Notes: generated from the sequence alone by a model not told the origin. Numbered from the stretch's first letter, positions 1 through 11,650 are shown. The stretch is 64,000 bases of DNA from Lichtheimia corymbifera B2541 (GCA_000697475.1 JNEU01001007.1:1-64000), one strand, 5' to 3'. Program-made: numbers and translations.

Positions 1-262
1 CGCGGGGTCTTCAATCGAACAAAGTTGCGCGGCGGGGTGAAGCGCACCTTGGGTGCAAGTTTCACGATCGTGGTGGCCGATCCTAGATTTCGCAATGTCA
101 CCACCAGCCAAAGTCGAAAAAAAAATTCAAGAGGTCGACCCAAGATCCAGGTTGGCTAGTGGTGACATTGCGAAATCTAGGATCGGCCACCACGATCGTG
201 AAACTTGCACCCAAGGTGCGCTTCACCCCGCCGCGCAACTTTGTTCGATTGAAGACCCCGCG
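1..262. repeat. Near-perfect 108-nt inverted repeat with 46-nt spacer
   Basis: Bases 1-108 are the reverse complement of about 155-262, with a single mismatch seen near the inner end (accacc versus accact). The spacer contains a run of nine A and a gtcgac site. Extruded, it would form a very long hairpin. The match is much closer than that of the module B palindromes beside it, so it is recent or maintained by gene conversion. Confidence 0.9.
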
Positions 263-1169
263 CTTCATTGTAAAGTTTGGAGATACAGGCACCTTTTTGT
301 TTTACATATACTGAAAGCATGACGCTATATGGAGAGTGGTGTTTGTTCATTGTCAAGTAAGTAGACCCTGATAGAACGGAAGATGCGCGAGGGCGTGCTT
401 GTATAACACAGCTCATTTGCATGATACTTCGCAATGAACAAACACCACTTGTTATATAGTATCATGCTTTCAACATATGTAATAACGTAAAAGTGCCTGT
501 GTCTATGATTGACAAGCTTGATGGTGAAACATGATTGGAAAGGTGCGCACAACCACGAGGAGCAACATTGTTCTATGAAAGATCCCATGTTTCATTGAAA
601 AGTTTTGAGATAAATGCACTTTCTCGTTTTTACATATGCTGTAAGCATGATGCTATATGAAAGGTGGCCTTTGTTCATTGTCAGGTAGCTTGGCCCTAAT
701 AGAATGGAAGGTGCGCATGGGCGTGCTTGTATACCACAGCTCATTTGCATGATAATTCACAATGAACAAGCATCACTTATCATATAGCATCATGCTTTTC
801 AGCGTATGTAAAAATGAGAAAGTGCATTTATCTCAAAACTTTTCAATTAAACATGGGATCTTTTATAGAACAATATTGCTCGTCGTGGTGGAGCGCACCT
901 TGTCAATCATGTTTCCCCGATCAGGCTTGCCAATCCTAGATACAGGCACGTTTACGTTTTTACATATGCTGTAAGTGTGACGCTATATGACAAGTGGTGT
1001 TTGTTCATTGTGAAGTATCATGCAAATGAACTGTGTTACACAAGCACGCCCATGCTCATCTTCCGCTCTATCAGGGTCAAGCGACTTCACAATGAACAAA
1101 CACCACTTGTCATATAGCAGCACGCTTACAGCATATGTAAAACATAAAGGTGCCTGTATCTCTAAACTT

Positions 1170-1455
1170 TACAATGAAACGAGGGGTCTTCAATCGAACA
1201 ATATTGCTCGGCTGGGTGGAGCGCACCTTGGGTGCAAGTTTCACGATCTAGCTCGCCAATCCTAGATTTCGCAATGTCACCACCAGCCAAAGTGGATCGT
1301 GGGTCGACCTCGAATTTTTTTTCGACGAGGCTGGTGGTGACATTGGGTGAATCTGAGATCGGCGAGCTGGATCGTGAAAGTTGCACCCAAGGTGCGCTTC
1401 ACCCCGACGAGCAACTTTGTTCGATTGAAGACCCCTCGTTTCATTGTAAAGTTTA
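1170..1455. repeat. Second module A palindrome with inverted spacer
   Basis: Arms of about 110 nt match each other with several substitutions, and match the palindrome at 1-262. The central spacer (cgtgggtcgacctcgaattt...) is the reverse complement of the spacer in the first palindrome. The same loop therefore sits in opposite orientation between equivalent arms. Confidence 0.85.
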
Positions 1456-2330
1456 GAGATACAGCTATCTTTATGTTTTACATATGCTGTAAGCGTGATC
1501 CTATATGATAGGTGGTGTTTGTTCATTGTCAAGTAGGTAGACCCCGATAGAGTCGAAGATGCAGACGGACTTCTTTGTGCAACACAGCTCATTTGCATGA
1601 TACTTCCCAATGAACAAACACCACTCTCCATATAGCATTACGCGTACAGCATATGTAAAAACATAAAGGTGCCTGTTTCTCCAAATTTCCATGATGATGT
1701 GTAGAGGCTTTATGGGAACGATGTTGATCAGCATGATCGAGAGCACCTCCTGACCAAGTTTCGACGTCGCCATGGGCAATATCGGCGCGCACGGCCGCAC
1801 GCCCTATTTATGTTACCATCCATTCATCGTCTCTCCCACATTCAAGGTTTTCACAATGAACTCTGGGGTCTTTATGGGAACGAAATTGCTCGGCGTGGTC
1901 GGAAGGGTGTTGTGTGAAAGTTTCAGGTTCGAGGTGGGCAATCTCGGGGAACAGGAGCGCCGACCTTACTTTTCCCTAAATTTGGGCTGGCCGGCATTCA
2001 AAATGTTCATAATAAACCATGCGATTTTTAAATGAATGGAAGTAATCAGCATGTCCCAGAGAACCTTCTGACCAAGTTTCAAGTGCGAAATGGGGAGTCC
2101 CAAGATACTACATACTAAATGACTTTTTCATAAATCCTGCGCTTTCCCAATTTCCGCCCATCATAGTAAACCCCACATTATGCGCTCCCTTTCGAAATTT
2201 TTAAATGAAGTGTGGGTTCGTTATTAAGACAAAGTTGATCAGCATGTCCTAGAGCATCTTATGTGCAAGTTTCAGGTTTGAGAGAGGCAATCAAGGTCAT
2301 GGAGTAATTTATAGTGTGCACGCATCTGTC

Positions 2331-4542
2331 GCACGGTGCCTCATCTATTTAATTTCCACTTCTTCCACTCTCGGCTTCTTGCCTCTTCCTCCTCCCATTC
2401 TCAACTGTTGCCCCCATTCAAGTACAACTACAACCTGCGAACGATTGCCTTGCTTCCAATCCACCATGTCAATTCTACGAATATCTTGATCCGATTGTCT
2501 TGAGCTGAAGGGCAAGCTCATGGCGTGTGCACCCCACTTCAACACACGCCTTTCTTGAAAGCACACACTGTCTTGCACACTCCAATGCCACAATCAAAGG
2601 AAACAGCATTCATTCCAGCAATTGCTATTAGCGAAGTCTTCATTGTCTCAAGCAGCGTTCACAATCTTGTCATTCTACTACTACAGCACGCTCCTCTGCC
2701 ACAACCATCCCGTAACAGCAGCTGCCATTAGCAAGGTCTCCATTGTCTCAAGTTACCTGCGGCCTCTTCACGTGGACAGCTGATAGCCATTGTATAAAAG
2801 CAGCTTTATTTACGTGTGGCAACTTGCAATGATGCATACGACTTCTAATGGATGGCCCCATATCAGCTATCAAGTATCTCGCAATACAAGCACTCTTCGC
2901 CTTATTGAGCTGCACTGAAAATGACCAAGAAAAAGAGAGACCAACACTCGGATGGAAAAGGAAGCATATCAGCAGCGACCACAGAGGCTCTTTCTTATTG
3001 GACTCGCAACGATTATGGATGAATGGATGGATGCAATCAAGTGCAGTAATGTGGAATCCTGGAATGTTGCTTTGGCTACTTGGCTCGTCGTCAGCAGTAA
3101 CAAACACGTGGATACGGCTGAGGATGATGATGGATTGGATGAATTGGATGGCATGGAAACGAGGGCTTATATCTTTGACAAGAGAGGATTTACCACCATG
3201 GACGATATTACAACATTCAAGTCAATGCATGCAACAGCTACTTTTACAATCATGGATGAAGATGCTTGACGGCAGCAACCAAGAATACAATGACACAACG
3301 ACACCTGCTGATTCTTTGTGATCCATTGGTTGGCATCTGGAAGGAAAGGAAGGATAGAAATTTGAAGGCCGGAAGAGGGGATTAGATTATACCCACATCA
3401 TTGTATCGAGACGCTCTTGTTCCTTCTGTCATATTACATTCATTAAAGCTTCATTGTTCATATGCTGATTAGACGATGGGTAATACCAATAACTGATTGT
3501 ATACATGTTTAAATAGACGCTTGTCTTTTCAATGTTAACAAATCTATAGTAATAGTATCCAACAACCTGCTTGTTACGGAAACTTGATCCATTGTAAGCT
3601 TAAATCATTACTGCTAAGAAAGACGATGAGCTCTGCGGCACAAGTACATACACCATAATGCTTACCTATGACAGCGGCCCTATCAGCATGATCCACCTAG
3701 TATGTATAGCCTTATATAAGAACGAACCCTGGAGGCAAATAATACCATTACCGCTCATAGTCTTGGATGCACTGATCATTTATGCTTGTTTACCACACCA
3801 TCATAGGCAGACCTTACTATTTAGGGATTGTCTGTCATGCATTCTCCACCAATAAGAATCCTTCAAACCTTGCCCCTATTAGTTTTATTACACGAGTCCC
3901 TCTGCATCTTTTGTGCTATCAGGGTGGAAGCCGTTACATCACCACCATGGGAGGGCTTACTATTTGCACCATGTCTCTTGCACCATCCTTGATTCAAACC
4001 GCCATACCAGGGGAGGCTTGATTGCTGATATCAAATGTGACCTGATCATCCGCACTGCTTACACCGAACCCGCATACCAACGCCAAGAGTAGGTTGACAA
4101 CATGGTAAGTCACCTTTATGATAACAGGGATGTGCATTAGGCGTCCAAGTGATTAACTCCCTTGATAGGTCTTTTATCACCTGCCCTAATTTAGCCGATG
4201 TGCATGCATAGACAACATGGCGCCCCATCACTTTATCAGCTCTGAAATCAATTTATCAATTCATCATCCCCAACAGACAGAAATACCCACGCCCACAATT
4301 CACAATAAAAGATGTTGTTGCCGTTCATCATAATCCCACACCTCTCTTTCCTCTGTCTGTCTTCTTTGTGGTTGCTTACAAGGTCAAATCTCCAAGGTTT
4401 GTGTGTATATCACTTCTTGTAACCCTGTGAATAAGCGCTGATCCTTGGGGTCATTGATAGGGTTTCTTTGTTTTCCTGCTCTCATGGTTGTTGTCGTCGT
4501 CCTCATGGTGATTGGATTCTTATAAAAAGGTAAACCTCGATC
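2331..4542. other. No confident gene; possible decayed ORF at 2921-3269 (+)
   Basis: A plus-strand reading starts at ATG 2921 (MTKKKRDQHSDGK...) and stops at TGA after about 33 codons. A second frame overlapping it (2952-3269) continues with plausible protein texture (WMDAIKCSNVESWNVALATW) and an acidic tail. The two could be one frameshifted gene, but I recognise no family. From 3330 to 4540 the sequence is AT-rich with no supported coding signal. Confidence 0.3.
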
Positions 4543-6268
4543 ATGTCGCTTGATGAGTTACTACTAATAACGCCACCTTGTTACTTTCGATATAGCGATC
4601 ACTCCGTGAAGCATCTGCAAAAGTTGGTTTCGGTACCATGGTCTAAGTCTGGTGCTGAAGTTGACATGGTGCAACCTCCCGTTCAATCTTTTCAGTTTTC
4701 GATGGCGACAGAAGGGGAATGCCCCCCAACTTCCATGGTGCTGATTTAACGGCTTCCCTTACTTTGACCATCCTTCCTACAACTGTAAACAACCAACTCT
4801 TCAGTATTGCCTTGCAGACCTACCGCGAGCATAACATTCCATATACATGACCAGAAGCTATAGCTACTTGAATCACTCTTATCTGGTCAAGAGGTACTAG
4901 TTGGCGACGTGTTGAACCAGCGTAGCTTCTTTGAGTTTCTTGGTGAAGATAACATGCTCAATGCGTTCGCAAGAGTCATTGCCCAGTAAGTATCTCTTTT
5001 GTTGTTTGATGAATATGATTTTGACACATATTACCTTACCTTGCAAAGATTTTTATTATTTGCGCTTGCATGGAATCAATGCCATCCTTGAAAATGCTGG
5101 TTTACCTTTATTACGACACACAAGTGATTTCCGTATGGATCGGTTTTTGACGCAAGTGGAACATATCAGAGCACTCAATCCCAAATCTCCATCACAATTG
5201 ATGTTCATGCGATATACTGATTCCTGTACCCAAAGACGCGTGCAAACTCCACCAGTCAACCATGTGCCACGACCAGTATGTATATCATTATTTCAATATC
5301 AAGATTGTTGACGCATGTATCATTGTATAGGCACACTTCAATGCCCTTTTTGTGAAAGAGAATACGTACGACGAAGCTCACTGAATATTCATATAAGAGG
5401 TGTCCACGAGGTAAGTTGAATGTTGTAAAAGTTGCCAGCTTGCTTACACGCTTTTTTACACTTGTATAGCAACAAGAAGGACACCAATGTCCTTTTGACG
5501 GCTGTGGTCGAGCGTTTGTCCATCATGCACAACTATGGCGACACGTGCAACTGCGACATGCTGATCAAGTGTCTTGCATACAGTGCAGATTGTCAGTGAA
5601 CCAAAGGGTTTTGGATGCACTGTCGTGTCCATGAATAATCACGTGTACCCATCATCCACACTCAGCTCGTGTATGGTTATATCCTAGGTTACTATCCAAT
5701 CTTAGTTTCCTGGTTCTTTTCTCTTGAATAAACACCTTATACCGAGTATCACTTACTCTCACCACGTCTCTTACTACAACAATCCATACACGACACCTCA
5801 TGCACATATAAGAAGTCATCACAATCCAGTAAGTATGGATATATATAAGGATATCATTGGTTATTACAAAAGTCTGTACTAAATACCCATCGGCAGAACA
5901 ATCGGTTCTTGTGTGATATTGAAGGGTGCAGACGTCGGTTGAGCTCACAGTCATCATTGGATCGTCACAGAAAAACCTTACATGCAGACTTGTTTCGAGT
6001 AAGTGCTAGATGTCTGGTATTATATGTCAATCATGCTCAAGTCTAGTATAGCCTTGTACGCTTTGTGGAACGTTGCTATGGACGAGAGGAGATTCGATTG
6101 AACAACATGACCAAACAAGACACAATCCCGATGTAAGGTTTTATGCTCTTTGGATGATTGTTTCACTAACACTGCAATTAGAACCCATTTCCTCGTGATG
6201 TATGTCATAAAAGATACCCAAACAGGGATAATCTAGTTAGGCATATGAGGTATGTGCATGGGTGGTAG
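4543..6268 (+). pseudogene. Degenerate C2H2 zinc-finger paralogue of the 7056-9836 gene
   Basis: From about 4740 the translation parallels the minus-strand gene at 7056-9836. Both share the YREHNIP motif, a LLSG-x-EVL...FFEFLG/FYDFLG block, AFARVIAQ at a conserved exon end, a MDRFLxQVE block, and then C2H2 fingers. Five fingers can be read in separate short exons at about 5332-5408, 5468-5580, 5895-5998, 6045-6134 and 6183-6268, ending VHGW-stop. A frame change near the C6 run at 4720-4725 and another just after YREHNIP (near 4850) disrupt the reading. The endonuclease-like N-terminal half was not found. I take it as a 5'-truncated or decayed copy in inverted orientation. The segment 4543-4690 is assigned only weakly. 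Confidence 0.65.
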
Positions 6269-6419
6269 CTCTGACAGCTTGCACCCTTCTCATCGTATCA
6301 TACTCTGGCTACAATAAAGCTTTCATGACGCTACATGTCTGGATGGTGGACCGATCTTTTATACATCATGCAAAATGGAAAAGGTACACATTTATCATTG
6401 AGAAGAAAGGTATTAAAAG

Positions 6420-6915
6420 TTGGTAGTATCATATATACATGCTAAGGTGATGAGCTAGTGTTTGACCTTGGGAGGAATTGATGAGTACTATAGCGAAGCC
6501 TTCTCCCGGATATGGCTTTGGTGTAGTGAATCAACATCCGTTTGCCCTTCTGAAATGCTGTTGTTGTCGTTTACAACCACACCCGGATGGTCGTTTTCAT
6601 CGTCGGATCCAAAGTCATAGTCGTCTTCGTGCCATGGAATCGGTTTGCCTTAACACAAGCAATCACATATCGCATCCAATAAGATGTAAATGAACGGCTG
6701 AAAGCTGCGCTCCACCAATTCTCTCGTAGCGTGTAATCAGGTTGGATTCTTCCAAATGAGATCTTGTCAATGATGAAGATAATGCCGTTGATGATAACGT
6801 AGCCGATAACACCAGCGATCATGCCGTCTAGCACATATCGATATCAGTAAAATGCGCTTCTCGTTCCTCATTCCAACTTACACGCAATACTGTAAGCACA
6901 AAGGTAAACACTAGA
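6420..6915 (-). pseudogene. Displaced duplicate of the purine-permease 3' end
   Basis: This segment is highly similar to 11160-11650. It covers the whole last coding exon (DGMIAGVIGYVIINGIIF...) plus the preceding intron and a few bases of the penultimate exon, near the TYSIA codons. Similarity then stops. Relative to the intact copy, one base is missing near 6645 (ttgccttaac versus ttgcccttag). The reading frame therefore shifts after WMRYVIA and the acidic C-tail is lost. There is no upstream permease sequence beside it, so it cannot encode a transporter. It lies just downstream of the zinc-finger/endonuclease-like gene, which is therefore bracketed by two copies of the permease 3' end. Confidence 0.85.
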
Positions 6916-7055
6916 CTACTCGACTACATGGCAAGTATACGGACTTTGTCGTAAATGACAATAGAACATCTTTTATTTGTAAGAAAAAAGCCACGAGTGA
7001 AATATGATGAGGAAAATAAACGGCTCCACTTTGGACCTTGCTATGAGGAACTTGA

Positions 7056-9836
7056 TCAGCCAATGCTTTGCTTCTGACGTTTTGCATGAACGTTTCGCTT
7101 GTGTCTGGTGATGGTATCCTGCCTAGAATATCTCTTGTAACATATGTCGCAATGATATGGAGCCTTGGTCAAGAATTAGTCATATAGTCCAAAAGAAAGG
7201 AGGGGGATAAAAGCAGAGGATTGTGTACATACCGCTGGGTTATGCCAACGATCAAGATGGTGCTTCATTTCCATCTCGCTACCCCAAACATTGTCTCCAC
7301 ATAAAGAGCAATTCTACATAGAGAGGATGATATTGTGAGAAAGCCCATTCATATGATCAATCAAATCCATCCACTAGCTTACCGTAAACGAATCTTTATG
7401 GAATGCCTTTCGATGACGAGTCAAGGATCCTTGTGTTGTAAACCGCTTCTTGCATGTAACAATGTCACACCCAAATTCATTGTCCTACGAGCATTGTTCG
7501 CATTAAAAACTGCCCCTGGTAAACTCATTCCACCGTAGTACACTCACCGGATTGTGCTCATGCAACATATGGCTTTCTAACGCCGATTCGTGAAATTGTT
7601 GGCCGCATTCAGGGCAGTTCACTTGATCAGTGTGTGCTTCCTTTTCATGTCGCAAACGGCCTCTGTAATTGTTGTATACTTTATCACAACCAGCGTGACG
7701 ACAACGGAATTCCAGTCCCTAATGTTTATGGAAAATGGATTAACATCTGCATTGTTGACCATGAAGATATAAACGCACTTACCATATGCTGATCTCGAAT
7801 GCGATTGTTTAAAGTGTTGGTTCGCACGAAGCATGCTCCACATTGGTCACATCGAATGATTGGCTACCCATGATGACATATCAGTAATCCCTCCAGCCAA
7901 AAATGAGACTATAACCATACCTTACGAGGAGTGTGATCGGCTGGAGCTTGGTCTATTCGGCGTTCGAAACACGAGCGAATGTAACTGAGGAACATTGCTT
8001 GTTCTGAGAATTCGATCCCTTGCCCCATGAATTCGTGTGCTGACGCCCAGAGAGTCTCCACTTGCGCTAAAAAGCGATCCATGTCGAAATCATCCATGTG
8101 CTCAACCATAGGGAGACCAGCAGCCTTGAGGATGTCGTTCAGACCTTGTATGCGTAAAGAATATAAATCCCTACAACCGATAGAATGATGAGTAAAATGG
8201 ACTACTACATAAAAAGATATCCTGTATACTTACTGGGCAATCACCCTCGCAAACGCATTCTCCAAGTTTTCGTATCCCAAGAAATCATAAAAGGTCATTT
8301 GGTTCATGACATCCTTCAACAAGACCTCTTTTCCAGATAACAGCGTGTCAAGTAAGGAGAGCTTCTGATCGAAAGGGATATTGTGCTCGCGATAAATGCT
8401 GATTGCGTTAGTAAGAAGCTTGTTGTTGGTTGGTGTCGAATAAATAGTAAGGTGAATTCGAGCCAATTGAACTCGGTCAAAGCCAATACTACGCAAGGCA
8501 TCTGCCAGGAATTCCAGAAATGGTATGTCACGCCGCGTGAACGTAATGCCTGAATATCGTATTGTCAATCCTTCTCTTCCTCGCAACCAGGTAACATGTC
8601 CGCTGGCCATAAAAAAAACCCAAGAAGAACGCAAGGATTGCGTACTGCCTGTCAGGGTCTGCTTCCGGAAACAAGGACGCCAAAAGATCAAGGTCTGTGT
8701 TCTTGGCTTTGCTGCTAGAGAGGCCGTGAAGTCGCTCGTATAATATTGGATTGCAAGTTCGAAATAAAACATTGCCATTCATTGCGGCTCTCAGTTTGGT
8801 GTTGAACCCAGTGGATACAAATCTACATATCGATGAATTAGCTTGCTATGAATATCCAGTTGTTGAACAAGAGGAAATAAAGATTACCTCAGGTTAGGAG
8901 TCTGGATGCCACAGCGACGTAGAAATGATGCCAGCCATACGAAGCTAGTACTTCGCAACTTGAATCCCGCCGTAATCGAATTCTGATCAGTATATCCTTT
9001 TCCGCGAAAGAAGCCTAGAAATGCAAATTTCATCGTAGCGCCTTTCTCGCCATGTAATACGCCAATAAGTGCTCCTGAGGGGTGATCGGTACGCGAATCA
9101 ATCTCGTCAAATGCAGGTACAGGCTCGATGTCTTCGAACTGTTCAATGTCGCTATCAGATAGCTCGTCTTCGAAATCTACGGAATTCCAAATGTTAAGAT
9201 CGATAGCTTTTAAAAAGACAGCTATATGCTTACCATCTTCCTCGCAACTTGCATCGGACATAGATCCATCGCCATAATCATCGTCTGTATCAAGTAGCAT
9301 TACATCCTCTTGCTCTACATTATGATAAATGAATAGATCAGAAATGGGTTGTGATAAAGAGACATGTCGGGCAATGCATACCAGAAATACACTCAGTATC
9401 CGATAGAGTTGGTTCTTCTTCAGCACTCGTAGTGGATTCGATATCACCTGTAGAGGAGCAAAAGTAGTAGTAAGCACAGTAGGTTAGTAGATGAAAAGCC
9501 ATCGTTTCCAAGAGCAAGTTACATACTCAGGTCACTTTCTTCATAGTTTGATGTGCTTGGTGAGGCCAATCCGTGACGACGTTTCATGTGGGATGATACT
9601 ACAGTATATGCAGGAAAAAGAATCGGCATATGAGTTCTCTCTCTTTTATAAGCGCCAGATCGCTCAAGTACCATAGAAACAATGAGCACTGTAGGTGTGT
9701 GATTATCTTGTAGCGCTTCATTCTTTGATTGGAATACTGAACAATGGGCATCAAATGCCGATAAAGCCATGCGTCTTTGACTGCTCCTAGAAGTAGTATG
9801 AAGCCTTTTAGAGAGGCAATACCCATGATGGCGCAC
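7056..9836 (-). pseudogene. LAGLIDADG-like endonuclease fused to C2H2 zinc fingers (frameshifted)
   Basis: Read on the minus strand with short introns, the product has an N-terminal finger remnant (SSHMKRRHG near 9580), an acidic linker, and two motifs typical of LAGLIDADG helices: FAFLGFFRGKGYT (near 9020) and ILAFFLGFFYG...GHVT (near 8600). Each is followed by a beta-rich segment and a closing helix (FLRRCGI; FLADALRSIGF), as in the intein-derived VDE/HO endonucleases. A central domain (YREHNIP...AFARVIAQ) follows, then about six C2H2 fingers: 7860-7780, 7715-7560 (two), 7490-7385, 7310-7230 and 7170-7056. The catalytic acid positions read Lys (RGK) and Ser/Gln instead of Asp. A frame change is needed at the 8-T run near 8607. 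A likely mutated splice donor (gata) lies near 9715. It could be a dead homing gene, a domesticated DNA-binding protein, or an assembly error. The zinc fingers are secure; the endonuclease fold is inference. Confidence 0.6.
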
Positions 9837-11158
9837 AAAGAAGACATACCTTGTGTGGGTTGTGAATAGTATGTTGTCGCTAGAGAACTAGGCAAATAAA
9901 CGCAGAAACCAGGCACCACAATGGGAGATCATGCAAAGGTATTTACTGGATAAAAGACGAATGCTGGATTTGAATGATAATTTCAAAGAGCATTGTCGTA
10001 CAAGACCTAGTGGACATCCTTGCATTCAATGCTGTGTAACGTATACAATGAACAACAATGATCCAAGCCTTCAAAGAGATAAACATCATATGTAGTTGAT
10101 GTATCGAATGTTCCAATTGGACGACTGGTTGCGGTTGAAGGATGACAAAGAGCCACTTTATGACACCATAAAATTTCCCGTGCTCTTGGTAATGAAACTT
10201 TGATCTTCGTCTTGTATATAACTGAAGGCATCACAAGACCTCCAATGCTGGACATTGTACAAGTCTCTCCTTTTTGCGGCACAGTCGGGACAAAGATGTA
10301 TGAAGGATCGCATGGTGCTGAAGTTGCCCTGAGAAAGCTGATGTTGATGCTGCAAAAAAAAAAAGGAAACGGCGATGTGTGCGTTGGTGCGACGACGAAT
10401 TGCATGCGTTGTTTTGATCTGCCACTCATCATTAGAATAAAACATGTCTTCCATGTAAATTGGTTTATAAACCTACCTCTGCTCTTGTGGATGAAAATCT
10501 TATTAATTGGTACGATTAAGATGATGGCCTGCCATGTTGGTTGAATAGTGTCGCTGATGACTGGGATGCCACAGTGTCGAATGGTTCGATCACAAATAGC
10601 TATATACTAGGTACCGTAAGGATTAGAATACTGTAAACCGTGAAGACCAATACCTGTGACGCTGTGCTTACAATAGTCTCCATATGTGATTACGGTATCG
10701 CGTCGTTCATTACGATACTGCAGGGATAAGGTAGGTGCGTAACTTGTTGGAGTACGTCTTCTCTAGATTTACTACTGCGTTTGTAGTCAAGACCTTCTGG
10801 TCAAACGTAACGCTCTTGGGACGCGTAATTGGGCGATTGAATGCTGCTGGATGTTGCAATTGCACTCGGAACGAGCCACGTCAATCGACAATGAGAAGAA
10901 GGAGGTCAAAGTGTAAGAGAACGACTGAAAGGGAAAGTGCGGGAACCATAGTAATTGATAGCTCAACCCAATGTAAACCTTCCCCGCATTCTCCTCCAAG
11001 ACACGAATACCGTAGATACCATACAAATCTTGATAAATAAAACCGCACCCCAATTGTCCAATGCAATCCAGCTCTTAAATCAAGTGATTACACAGTCTTT
11101 TATGATGAAAGAAAAACCATTTACAATGATGTTACTGGAAAACGAGGTATTATAATTG
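9837..11158 (-). other. Mobile-element relics, including a possible GIY-YIG remnant
   Basis: No intact gene is seen. On the minus strand at about 11050-10960 the reading YGIYGIRVLEENAGKVYIG matches the paired GIY and YIG signature of GIY-YIG nucleases in spacing and context. Farther on, one frame gives a plausible exon (KSVTFDQKVLTTNAVVNLEK) that ends at a stop. Another frame (YRNERRDTVITYGDYCKHSVT) splices through a 54-nt intron (gtattgg...tatatag) to AICDRTIRHCGIPVISDT. Cysteine/histidine motifs (CPDCAAKRRD...) occur on the minus strand near 10290. A degenerate finger (HPCIQCCVTY...) is on the plus strand near 10010-10095. These may be upstream exons of the neighbouring zinc-finger gene or an older, separate element. 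Confidence 0.35.
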
Positions 11159-11159
11159 C

Positions 11160-11650
11160 TGCGAGTATCGTATATAAATGCTGAGATGATAGATTTCAGA
11201 ATGATGTAGTAGTTTGTGATTGAGCTTGGGAGGCACTAATATATTGATGCTTTCTCGCGGATATGACTTTGATGTAGTGAATCAACATCCGTTTGCCCTT
11301 CTGAAATGCTGTTGTTGTCGTTTACAACCACATCCGGATGGTCGTTTTCGTCATCGGATCCAAAGTCATAATCGTCTTCGTGCCATGGAATTGGTTTGCC
11401 CTTAGCACGTGCAATCACATATCGCATCCAGTAAGGCGTAAACGAACGGCTGAAAGCTGCGGACCACCAGTTTTCACGTAGCGTGTAATCAGGCTGAATT
11501 CTTCCGAATGAGATCTTGTCAATGATGAAGATAATGCCGTTGATGATAACGTAGCCGATAACGCCAGCGATCATACCGTCTAATACATATCGATATCAGT
11601 ATCATGCGTTTTCTCTTTCCTCACTTTAACTTACACGCAATTGAGTAAGT
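11160..11650. repeat. Permease 3' segment, partner copy of 6420-6915
   Basis: This is the in-place copy of the duplicated segment, containing the final exon of the intact permease. Similarity to the displaced copy starts in the 3' flank near 11160 and ends in the penultimate exon near 11650. The duplication therefore has a clean boundary inside coding sequence. Confidence 0.85.

Larger units (their letters stand above)
1..2330. repeat. Block of alternating large palindromes and diverged repeat modules
   Basis: No credible gene is present. The block is built from two sequence modules arranged head-to-head. Module A (gggtcttcaatcgaacaa... to ...caatgtcaccaccagcc) forms near-perfect palindromes at 1-262 and about 1170-1455. 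Module B (tttgttcattgtcaagtag and its flanks) forms palindromes centred near 385, 715, 1055 and 1560. From about 1690 to 2295 only diverged single-orientation copies of module A remain, starting near 1690, 1855, 2035 and 2205. The short ORFs here are read-throughs of the repeats. The block may continue beyond the left edge. It could be a foldback transposon array, subtelomeric or pericentromeric repeat; the sequence alone does not decide. Confidence 0.85.

Noticed and set aside
1..2330. Telomeric repeat, rDNA spacer or CRISPR array
   Set aside because: No short tandem telomere units, no rRNA sequence, and repeats are long inverted modules rather than short direct repeats with unique spacers.
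10200..10544. Plus-strand ORF of 114 codons
   Set aside because: It overlaps a stretch where the minus strand has a poly-T plus CAG splice acceptor; it has no recognisable domain.
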